This document shows positions 38,268 to 45,565 of a stretch of 64,000 nt of DNA, piece by piece (position 1 is the first letter of the stretch; each line of letters begins with the position of its first letter). The position numbers were made by a program, and so were the translations under genes. Under the pieces are notes generated by a model. That model saw only the letters and a program-made list of their open reading frames with translations. It made no database searches and was not told the origin of the DNA. The DNA is from Occallatibacter riparius (GTDB lineage Bacteria > Acidobacteriota > Terriglobia > Terriglobales > Acidobacteriaceae), in assembly GCF_025264625.1 (NCBI RefSeq), contig NZ_CP093313.1, positions 4,402,001 through 4,466,000 of the forward strand. The letters are read 5' to 3'.

Positions 38268-39410
38268 CTATCGTTTGGCCAGCAGAGATTCGTAGAACTC
38301 GACGTACTGGGGAATCACGAGCGTGGTGCAGAAACGCTTTTGCGCGGCTTTGCGGCCGGCGTCGCGCATGGTCTGCAGGCGGTCGGGGTTGGTGAGCAGG
38401 GCGAGGGCTCCGGCTGCCATCTCGTTGACGGCGCCGACGGAATAGAGAAGGCCAGTTTCGCCATCATCGATGAGCTCAGGCACGCCGCCAACACGAGTGG
38501 CGATGGACGGGACCTTGCAGGCCATGGCTTCCAGCGCCGCGAGGCCGAAGGACTCCAGCTCCGAAGGCATCAGCATCAGGTCGGCCAGGGGGAGCAGCTC
38601 GTTAACGCGTTCCTGCTTGCCGAGGAAGTGGATCCTGGAGTGGATTTTGAGGTCGTGGGCGAGCCACTCGGCTGCGGAGCGATCGGGGCCGTCGCCGACG
38701 AGGATGAGCTGCGCCGGAACCTGCGCGGCTACCTGCGCAAAGACCTTGACTACGTCGACTACTCGCTTGACGGGGCGGAAATTCGACAGGTGGATCAGAA
38801 GCTTTTCATCGGGCTTGGCAAAGCGCGCGCGCTCTGCAGCCCATTTCGATTCGTCTTTGTAGGGCTGGTAGACGTTGCAGTTGACGAAGTTGGGCACGAC
38901 GGCGATGTCGCGCGTGATGCCGAAGGCTGAGAGGGTCTTGTCTTTCAAGTACTGCGAGATGCTGGTGACGCCGTCGCTCTGCTGGATGGAGTAGCGGGTG
39001 ATGGGAAGATAGCTGCGGTCGAGTCCCACGAGGGTGATGTCCGTGCCGTGCAGCGTGGTAACGAAGGGCAGTTTGCGGCCGCGATCGGCGAGCATCTGCC
39101 GGGCGAGCAGCGCGCTCACCGAATGCGGAATGGCGTAGTGCACGTGAAGCAGGTCCAGTTCGTAGAACTCTGCCACTTCAGCCATCCGCGAGGCGAGGGC
39201 GAGGTCATACGGTGGAAACTCGAACAGCGGATAGTTCGAGACGGGAACCTCGTGATAGAAGATTCCGCCGTCGCGGCCGTTGAGGCGGAAGGGCTGCGAG
39301 TAAGAGATGAAGTGAACCTCATGCCCGAGGGCAGCCAGCTCAATACCGAGTTCCGTGGCGACGACACCCGATCCGCCGTAGGTGGGATAACACGTGATAC
39401 CGATACGCAT
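38268..39410 (-). CDS. bshA: N-acetyl-alpha-D-glucosaminyl L-malate synthase (bacillithiol synthesis)
   Basis: 380 residues, GT4 family. AGGA precedes ATG 39410; the frame opens eleven codons earlier. Joins UDP-GlcNAc and L-malate, the first step of bacillithiol synthesis. The BshA hallmark start MRIGITCYPTYGGSGVVATE is clear, followed by HEVHFISYSQPFRL, HVHYAIPHSVSALLARQML, TLHGTDITLVG, the sugar-nucleotide site LLIHLSNFRPVKRV, and MPSELESFGLAALEAMAC with the E-x7-E motif. The other genes (bshB, bshC) are not in this window. Confidence 0.94.
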   Translation of the reverse strand: MRIGITCYPTYGGSGVVATELGIELAALGHEVHFISYSQPFRLNGRDGGIFYHEVPVSNYPLFEFPPYDLALASRMAEVAEFYELDLLHVHYAIPHSVSALLARQMLADRGRKLPFVTTLHGTDITLVGLDRSYLPITRYSIQQSDGVTSISQYLKDKTLSAFGITRDIAVVPNFVNCNVYQPYKDESKWAAERARFAKPDEKLLIHLSNFRPVKRVVDVVKVFAQVAAQVPAQLILVGDGPDRSAAEWLAHDLKIHSRIHFLGKQERVNELLPLADLMLMPSELESFGLAALEAMACKVPSIATRVGGVPELIDDGETGLLYSVGAVNEMAAGALALLTNPDRLQTMRDAGRKAAQKRFCTTLVIPQYVEFYESLLAKR

Positions 39411-39570
39411 GAGGGTTCCTGAGGCTGCAGTTGCGACGACCACAAAATGGCCAACCGGCTATTTTATGGTTTGATCCCAGAGATTGTAGATTCATAGACC
39501 GGTGTGAAAGATTCGAAATCAAGGCCAAGGGCCAGTCTCGAGCGGAACAGTCCGCGTGAGAGGATCCACA

Positions 39571-40638
39571 TCATCGAGCATGGTTCAGGATGGCGCCGGC
39601 GATCGCGGTTAGAGGAAGAACCTTGCAGACGCCATTCAGCTTGATGGCTTCTTTGGGCATGCCGAACACAATGCAACTTGCTTCATCCTGAGCGATGGTG
39701 AAAGCACCGGCTTGTTTCATTTCCAGCATCCCACGAGCACCATCGTCCCCCATTCCTGTCATGATGACACCCACTGCGTTCTGCCCCGCATAGCGCGCCG
39801 CGGAACGGAACAGCACGTCGACGGAGGGCCGATGACGGCACACGAGGGGGCCGTCTTTGATCTCAACGTAATATCGTGCGCCGCTGCGTTTGAGCAGCAG
39901 ATGGTGGTTGCCTGGAGCGATCAGCACGCGGCCACGCAGGACGGTATCGTTCGTCTCGGCTTCTTTGACAGATACGGCACAGAGTCCATCGAGCCTGCTG
40001 GCGAAAGCCCGGGTGAACAACTCAGGCATGTGTTGCACGATCACGATTGCGGGAGAGTCGGCGGGCAGCGCTTCAAGCAATGTTTTCAGCGCCTCCGTGC
40101 CCCCAGTGGAAGCACCGACAACGATCACCTTTTCCGTGGTCTTCACCATCGCGCTCGTGGCTGGGGAAAGGACTGCATCGGCGGTCAACTTTGGCTCGAC
40201 CACGTGCGCGGCGCGCAAGGTGCGTACCCGGGCAGACGCTGCTGCCTTGATTGTCTGGCATAGATTGGTGCGCGAATCCTCGAAGAACTGGCGTGCTCCC
40301 AGCTTGGGCTTGGTGACAATCTCCACCGCCCCATACTCGAGCGCCTTCAGCGTGCTCTGCGCCCCCTCTTCCGCGAGGCTGGAACAGATCACCACGGGGA
40401 TGGGGTGCTGGCTCATCAGCTTCCGCAAAAAAGTGAGCCCATCCATGCGCGGCATCTCGATATCGAGCGTGATTACATCGGGAAGCTGCTGGCTGATGCG
40501 CTCCGCCGCTGCAAAGGGATCTCCCGCCGATCCGATCACTTCGATCTCCGGGTCTGACGACAGTATCTCAGTCAATGTCTGTCTCACCACCGCCGAGTCG
40601 TCCACGATCAACACTCGAACCCGCTTTGCAGTTATCAC
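39571..40638 (-). CDS. cheB: Chemotaxis methylesterase CheB
   Basis: 355 residues from a GTG at 40638 that follows GGGAG; the longer frame to 40875 overlaps cheD. Removes methyl groups from receptors and deamidates them. Receiver domain at the N-terminus (VRVLIVDDSAVVRQTLTEIL, phospho-Asp in DVITLDIEMPRMDG), then the esterase domain with Ser in VVGASTGGTEAL, His in VIVQHMPELFTRAFA, and Asp in MTGMGDDGARGM. Last gene of the seven-gene chemotaxis run; stop of cheD is 15 bp upstream of its start. Confidence 0.96.
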   Translation of the reverse strand: MITAKRVRVLIVDDSAVVRQTLTEILSSDPEIEVIGSAGDPFAAAERISQQLPDVITLDIEMPRMDGLTFLRKLMSQHPIPVVICSSLAEEGAQSTLKALEYGAVEIVTKPKLGARQFFEDSRTNLCQTIKAAASARVRTLRAAHVVEPKLTADAVLSPATSAMVKTTEKVIVVGASTGGTEALKTLLEALPADSPAIVIVQHMPELFTRAFASRLDGLCAVSVKEAETNDTVLRGRVLIAPGNHHLLLKRSGARYYVEIKDGPLVCRHRPSVDVLFRSAARYAGQNAVGVIMTGMGDDGARGMLEMKQAGAFTIAQDEASCIVFGMPKEAIKLNGVCKVLPLTAIAGAILNHAR

Positions 40639-40652
40639 CCGCGTTCTCCCTC

Positions 40653-41210
40653 TCAGCGAGTCCGTCCGTGACGGCGAATGTCCGGAAGTGCTTTCTGTGG
40701 CGTAAGTGATCCGCTTGTGTCCAGACGTCGGACGAGAACTTCTCCTGTCTGCGTGTGAAAGGTAAGGTGCATCCCCGTGCTGCGGCCGAGACACGATGCG
40801 GAAATGCTGTAGCCTTCCTCTTCCAGTACGCGTATCGCGGAATCGCGATTCAGCATCCCCACGGTCGGCCGGCATGCGTCGCTATTAACGGACAGGACGT
40901 CGTTTCCGCCAAAGATCTTGACGATGGTTTCAACGCGGGTTGCACCATGGGAATCCAGCCGCCTGGCCATTTCACGAATGGCAAAATCCACATAGCGGCG
41001 GCCAGCGTGTACGTCGATCGTCCGGACTTTGTCGGCAGGGCACCGCGGCAACATGGGATGACAGAGCGCGCCAATCTCGAGCCTCGGCACCAGAAACGTG
41101 ATGCCCACACATGAGCCCAACAACGTGCGCAGGATCGCGGGCCCTTCGACCAGGTGCGACTCGCCCGGCTGCACGTAAATCTCAGACGTGGATCTGTCAG
41201 AATCGGCCAT
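40653..41210 (-). CDS. cheD: Chemoreceptor glutamine deamidase CheD
   Basis: 185 residues. A perfect AGGAGG sits before ATG 41210. Deamidates Gln residues of receptors and, in other bacteria, binds CheC. The Cys-His-Thr active site is visible: Cys34 in TLLGSCVGITF with Thr29, and His51 in GALCHPMLP. Further conserved parts are ETIVKIFGGNDV and SISASCLGRSTGMHLTFHTQTGEV. The gene overlaps the end of cheR by 14 bp and is followed by cheB. No cheC is seen. Confidence 0.95.
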   Translation of the reverse strand: MADSDRSTSEIYVQPGESHLVEGPAILRTLLGSCVGITFLVPRLEIGALCHPMLPRCPADKVRTIDVHAGRRYVDFAIREMARRLDSHGATRVETIVKIFGGNDVLSVNSDACRPTVGMLNRDSAIRVLEEEGYSISASCLGRSTGMHLTFHTQTGEVLVRRLDTSGSLTPQKALPDIRRHGRTR

Positions 41211-42048
41211 GCAGCCTCCTGTAGAGCGCGGGCGCAACCGGGTCCACCGGCAGATCGAGTTCGTGCAGCGTCTCGGAGTGCCCCATGAACAGATAACTCT
41301 CCGGCCGCAAATGCTGGGTGAGCTTTGTCAAGATGCTTTGCTGCGTGGGGCGATCGAAATAGATGATTACATTGCGGCAGAAAATCGCGTCGGCTTTGAT
41401 CTGGATGTCGTAGCTCGAGTCCATGAAGTTCAGGCGGCGGAACTCGATTGTCCTGCGCAACTCCGGCACTACGCGAACACGGGTCGAGCCCGGCTCGCGG
41501 CCGCGCATGAAGTATCTGACCCTGAGCGCGTGCGGCACCGGCCGCACTGTTTCCGTTGAGTAGATGCCGCCGGCGGCCTTCTCCAGCACCACCGTTGAGA
41601 TGTCGGTGGCGAGAATCCTGAAAGAGAACCCGGAATGTGCGCGCGCATATTCGCTCAACACCATGGCCAGCGTGTATGGTTCTTCCCCCGTGGAACAGCC
41701 TGCACTCCAGATGAGGAAGGGCCTGCGATTGCTTTCCTGCGCCGCCCATTCAGGCAGTGCTTGCGAGGTGAGGAATTCAAAATGAGCGGGCTCGCGAAAG
41801 AAATCTGTCTTATTCGTGGTGACGACATCGACCAGGTGCACCAGCTCTTCCCTCTGACCGCGGTCGGAAAAGAGATAGTCGCAGTAGGCGCGGTAAGAGT
41901 GAATTTCCAGCGCCTTGAGCCGGCGGCGCAAACGGCCTTCCAGCATCGTCTTCTTTTGCGAACCCAGCACAATGCCGGCCTCCTCATAAATGAGTTGGCA
42001 GAGCCGGCTGAAGTCTGTGGTCGAGATGCTTTCGTCACGGTTGTGCAT
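41197..42048 (-). CDS. cheR: Chemotaxis methyltransferase CheR
   Basis: 283 residues. Methylates receptor glutamates with S-adenosylmethionine. Seen: N-terminal helical domain (DFSRLCQLIYEEAGIVLG, KTMLEGRLRRRLKAL), TTNKTDFFREPAHFEFL, the SAM-binding LIWSAGCSTGEEPYTLAMVL, ILATDISTVVLEKA, and IFCRNVIIYFD, then MGHSETLH. No ribosome site is visible before the ATG, because the leader is taken up by a terminator-like hairpin (42060-42080). Upstream neighbour cheW, downstream overlap with cheD. Confidence 0.96.
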   Translation of the reverse strand: MHNRDESISTTDFSRLCQLIYEEAGIVLGSQKKTMLEGRLRRRLKALEIHSYRAYCDYLFSDRGQREELVHLVDVVTTNKTDFFREPAHFEFLTSQALPEWAAQESNRRPFLIWSAGCSTGEEPYTLAMVLSEYARAHSGFSFRILATDISTVVLEKAAGGIYSTETVRPVPHALRVRYFMRGREPGSTRVRVVPELRRTIEFRRLNFMDSSYDIQIKADAIFCRNVIIYFDRPTQQSILTKLTQHLRPESYLFMGHSETLHELDLPVDPVAPALYRRLHGRF

Positions 42049-42059
42049 AGGGGTAAAAG

Positions 42060-42080
42060 GGGCGGCAGCAATCGCCGCCC
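42060..42080 (-). terminator. Terminator-like hairpin between cheW and cheR
   Basis: GGGCGGC (42060-42066) and GCCGCCC (42074-42080) form a 7-bp GC stem with a 7-nt loop. Read on the minus strand it is followed by CTTTTACC. It lies in the 45-bp gap between cheW and cheR, so it may lower expression of cheR-cheD-cheB relative to the upstream genes. Confidence 0.6.
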
Positions 42081-42093
42081 TCTGTGATTCTCC

Positions 42094-42603
42094 TTAGGCA
42101 GCTTCCACGAGTTCCTGGGACGACTCCCGGTTGCGCACGAAAGCGAGTTCCTCAGCCGAGAAGACCCGGTCGATGTCGAGGATCATGATGAACTGCGCAT
42201 CGCGCTTACCCATGCCTCGAATGAAGTCGCTGCGGATCTGGCTGCCGATGCGGGGCGCCGGCTCGATCTGCTCCGGATCCAGGTCGATGACTTCCTCAAC
42301 GGAATCGGCCAGCGCGCCGATCACCATCGATTCGGAATCGAGCACCACTTCGACGACCACAATGCACGTGTTGCGCGTGGTCTCGGTCCTCGACATCCCG
42401 AAACTTAGTCGGAGGTCGACAACTGGAACCACGCTCCCGCGCAGGTTGATCACCCCGGCCATGAAATCGGGCGTCCGGGGGATTGCAGTGATAGGTGTGA
42501 GATCGAGCACTTCTCTCACCTTGGCCACGTCGGTGGCAAACACCTCGTTGCCGAGCTTGAAGGTGAGATACTGCCGCGTCTCTGTGATTTCGCTAACACT
42601 CAT
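42094..42603 (-). CDS. cheW: Chemotaxis adaptor CheW
   Basis: 169 residues. GAGGAG lies about 8 bp before ATG 42603; the longer frame overlaps the receptor gene's end. Couples receptors to CheA. The whole protein is one CheW domain: YLTFKLGNEVFATDVAKVRE, ITAIPRTPDFMAGVINLRG, VVPVVDLRLSFG, and GALADSVEEVIDLDPEQIEP. It is 62 bp downstream of the large MCP. Confidence 0.96.
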   Translation of the reverse strand: MSVSEITETRQYLTFKLGNEVFATDVAKVREVLDLTPITAIPRTPDFMAGVINLRGSVVPVVDLRLSFGMSRTETTRNTCIVVVEVVLDSESMVIGALADSVEEVIDLDPEQIEPAPRIGSQIRSDFIRGMGKRDAQFIMILDIDRVFSAEELAFVRNRESSQELVEAA

Positions 42604-42664
42604 AGTTTTCAACTCCTCGTTGACCGTGAGACGGGGCGGAACTCGCGAGCGCCGCCCCAGGCAG

Positions 42665-45424
42665 TCAGTAACGCTCGAACTCTGAATCGAGTTCGTCGTG
42701 CTTGTCATTCAGCCGCAGAACCACACCTGCCTTCCCATTCGGCTTGACCGCGGCAACAATGGCGTGGGCCTCCGGCTTCGGCGGCCTCGCGGCGGGCGTG
42801 TGGGCCAGCCTTGCCGGTCGCGATCCGTTGGCACGCTGCCTGCGGGCGTCTCCCTCGTCGCCGGTGTGGAAGAAGGAAAGCGCGCTGACCAGTTGATCGG
42901 ATTGTCCGGTAAGCTCCTCTGTTGTTGAGGCCATCTCCTCGGCCGCCGAGGCATTCTGCTGGATCACCTGTTCGAGCTGCTGCAGAGCCTTGTTGATCTG
43001 CTCGGCGCCGGTGTCCTGTTCCTTACTGGCTGCGGAGATTTCCTGCACCAACTCTGCGGTGCGCTGGATATCGGGCACCAGTTTTTGCAGCATCTCGCCC
43101 GAATTCTCGGAAACCGTGAGTGTTGTTGATGAAAGCTGATTGATCTCTCCAGCGGCCTTCTGGCTGCGCTCGGCCAGTTTCCGCACCTCGGCTGCAACCA
43201 CGGCGAAGCCTTTGCCATGCTCGCCCGCGCGTGCGGCTTCAATTGCGGCATTCAATGCCAGCAGGTTCGTCTGGCGCGCGATCTCTTCAATGATTGAGAT
43301 CTTGTTGGCGATCTCCTTCATGGCTGCCACCGCTTCCAGAACGCTCTTGCCGCTCTCCTGCGCGTCCTGAGCGCTCTTGTTGGCGATCTTGTCGGTCTGC
43401 TGCGCGTTATCGGCATTCTGCTTGATGTTGGAGACCATCTCCTCCATCGACGACGAAGCCTCTTCGGCCGCAGCGGCCTGCGCGCTTGCGCCCTTCGACA
43501 CTTGTACCGAGGCAGTCGCGATCGACTGGCTCGCTGCCGCCACTTCGCCTGCGATAGATCGAATGTCGCCCACCGTGCGCGTGAGCCCGGAGACCATCGC
43601 GCTCAACGCCTGCATCAATTTGTCCTGCGCGGAGCGTTCTTTGACTGCAACGGTCAGATTGCCGGCCGAAATCTCCTCCGCCGCCCTTGTAATCTCGTTC
43701 ATGGCGGCAATCAGTGAGTTCAAGTTGTTCTTGATGGTGTTGAAATCGCCATTGTACGTATCAGTGATCTGCGGCGGTATCTCCCCTTTAGAGATCAGTT
43801 CAACATACCGCGCCGAAACGTTGAGAGGTGCGATGACGGCGTCGAGAATATCGTTGACTCCGCGTACGATTCCGCTAAACGCTCCTTGAAATTCTGCGTC
43901 CCTGCCGCGCGTTGCGAGCTGTCCCTGCCGTCCCGCGTCGGCCAGGCGTCCCAGCTCCTTGTTGAGCGATTGCAGCACGATGCCGACGTTGTTGACGGCC
44001 AGCTTCATCTTCTCGTGGTCGCCTTTGTACGTCTGCGTGATCAGCTCGTCGATTTTGCCCGCTGAAATCTGCGCCAGAATGCGATTGCCTTCGCCGATGG
44101 GCAGCAGGATTGCGTCAAGCATGGCGTTTACGCCGTGGACGATCTCGGCAAATGTGCCCTGGAACTGATCGGGCCTGCCGCGCTCCGAGAGCAGACCGTC
44201 GTGCGAAGCCGCTATGAGCCGCACCATCTCCTTGTTGAGCGATTGCAGCACGATGCCGACGTTGTTGACAGCCAGCTTCATCTTCTCGTGGTCGCCCTTG
44301 TACGTCTGGGTGATCAACTCGTCGATCTTGCCGGCTGAAATCTGCGCTAGGATGCGATTGCCTTCGCCGATGGGCAGCAGGATTGCGTCAAGCATGGCGT
44401 TTACGCCATGGACGATCTCGGCAAACGTGCCCTCGAACTGATCGGGCCTGCCGCGCTCCGAGAGTCGCCCGGCGTGCGAAGCCGTGATGAGCCGTGCCAT
44501 CTCCTTCTGCAGGTTCTCCAGTACTTCACCAACGCGATGCAGGCTCAGGGTGAGAACGTCGCGATCCGATTTGGCTGTGAGCTTGGTTGTCAGGTCACCT
44601 GCCGCCACCTTCTCAAGCGCCCCTGCAGCCGATCGAATGTACGCGACCAGGCCTCGAAACGATTCGGCTAATGAGCCGACTTCATCGCCAGAGGTGTATT
44701 CGACCTTCTGATTCACATCTCCAAGCGAGATGCCTTTCGCCGCCTCGGCGAGCTGAGCAAGCGGCCGCGAAATGCTGCGTGAGATAAAGATGCCCGAGGC
44801 AAGGCCAAAGGTCACACCCCCGATCGTGAGGATCAGCATGAACGTGCGGCTGCTGCGGTATACCTGTTCCGTCATACTTGCATCAGACTGCGCCAGCTCC
44901 GACTTCAAGGTGGATAGCGCTGTCAACGCGTTGTCCGCAACGTCAGCCTTCTCGCGCTCCGTGCCCATCGACATGTCTACCGAGGCACGATTCTGCTGAA
45001 GCTGATCCTTAGCCGCCATCTCAAGCACCTGGTCCAGCACCTGGTTGCGATCCCGTATCGCATCGTCAATTTTGGCGAGCAACTCTTTGCCTTTATCTGT
45101 ATGGATGCGAGGCCGAGCGTTTTCCAAATTCTCCCGTAGCTTCTCCTGGTCGGATCGGATGGCCCTTCTGTACCGCTCGCGCTGCTCTGCGGTGCTGGCC
45201 AGCAGGAAGTTCTTCTCGTCTCTGCCCACGTAGATGAGATCAATATTTGCTTCCTTCAAATAGGAGAGGCCCAGAGTCTCCTTTGCATAGGAAGAAGCCG
45301 CACGTTCAGCGATGTCTCCCATCTTCGCAATTCCAATCAGGCCCACTACGGACGTGATGGCGCCCACCATAACGAAGGCTCCGATCAGCTTCGTCCCGAT
45401 CTTCATGTTGTAGAACCATTTCAT
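42665..45424 (-). CDS. Large methyl-accepting chemotaxis protein with tandem HAMP-like repeats
   Basis: 919 residues. AAGGAGC precedes the ATG. Membrane helix at 10-30 (KLIGAFVMVGAITSVVGLIG), a four-helix-bundle sensor domain (about 32-190), second helix (FMLILTIGGVTFGLASGIFI), a HAMP domain (SISRPLAQLAEAAKGISLGD), then three consecutive 91-residue HAMP-like modules, the first two almost identical (LSERGRPDQF, FAEIVHGVNAMLDAILLPIG, ISAGKIDELITQTYKGDHEK) and the third diverged (FSGIVRGVNDILDAVIAPLN). The signalling tip IIEEIARQTNLLALNAAIEA with AEVRKLAERS follows. The C-terminus is Pro/Ala-rich and lacks the CheR-tethering pentapeptide. Lies between cheA and cheW, so it is the dedicated receptor of this array. 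Confidence 0.95.
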   Translation of the reverse strand: MKWFYNMKIGTKLIGAFVMVGAITSVVGLIGIAKMGDIAERAASSYAKETLGLSYLKEANIDLIYVGRDEKNFLLASTAEQRERYRRAIRSDQEKLRENLENARPRIHTDKGKELLAKIDDAIRDRNQVLDQVLEMAAKDQLQQNRASVDMSMGTEREKADVADNALTALSTLKSELAQSDASMTEQVYRSSRTFMLILTIGGVTFGLASGIFISRSISRPLAQLAEAAKGISLGDVNQKVEYTSGDEVGSLAESFRGLVAYIRSAAGALEKVAAGDLTTKLTAKSDRDVLTLSLHRVGEVLENLQKEMARLITASHAGRLSERGRPDQFEGTFAEIVHGVNAMLDAILLPIGEGNRILAQISAGKIDELITQTYKGDHEKMKLAVNNVGIVLQSLNKEMVRLIAASHDGLLSERGRPDQFQGTFAEIVHGVNAMLDAILLPIGEGNRILAQISAGKIDELITQTYKGDHEKMKLAVNNVGIVLQSLNKELGRLADAGRQGQLATRGRDAEFQGAFSGIVRGVNDILDAVIAPLNVSARYVELISKGEIPPQITDTYNGDFNTIKNNLNSLIAAMNEITRAAEEISAGNLTVAVKERSAQDKLMQALSAMVSGLTRTVGDIRSIAGEVAAASQSIATASVQVSKGASAQAAAAEEASSSMEEMVSNIKQNADNAQQTDKIANKSAQDAQESGKSVLEAVAAMKEIANKISIIEEIARQTNLLALNAAIEAARAGEHGKGFAVVAAEVRKLAERSQKAAGEINQLSSTTLTVSENSGEMLQKLVPDIQRTAELVQEISAASKEQDTGAEQINKALQQLEQVIQQNASAAEEMASTTEELTGQSDQLVSALSFFHTGDEGDARRQRANGSRPARLAHTPAARPPKPEAHAIVAAVKPNGKAGVVLRLNDKHDELDSEFERY
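43955..44500 (-). repeat. 273-bp tandem duplication inside the MCP gene
   Basis: Two direct copies, 43955-44227 and 44228-44500, start at the same CTCCTT and differ at roughly 20 of 273 positions by eye, mostly at silent sites. Each encodes one 91-residue HAMP-like module, so the frame is kept. Confidence 0.92.
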
Positions 45425-45565
45425 CCCGCTGCTCCTTACGGGCAGGTCGCATTGGCCGGCATTGCGGCTGCGCCATACCCTGTCTTTCGTTCTGAATGTC
45501 GGCCGGACCGATCAAGCGCATGAGCCGGCCCACGCCCTTCCTCTGCCTTCTTTGCTCCCTGGTCG

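Noticed and set aside
40639..40875. A longer start for cheB
   Set aside because: It overlaps the end of cheD, and the receiver domain starts right after the GTG at 40638, which has its own ribosome site.
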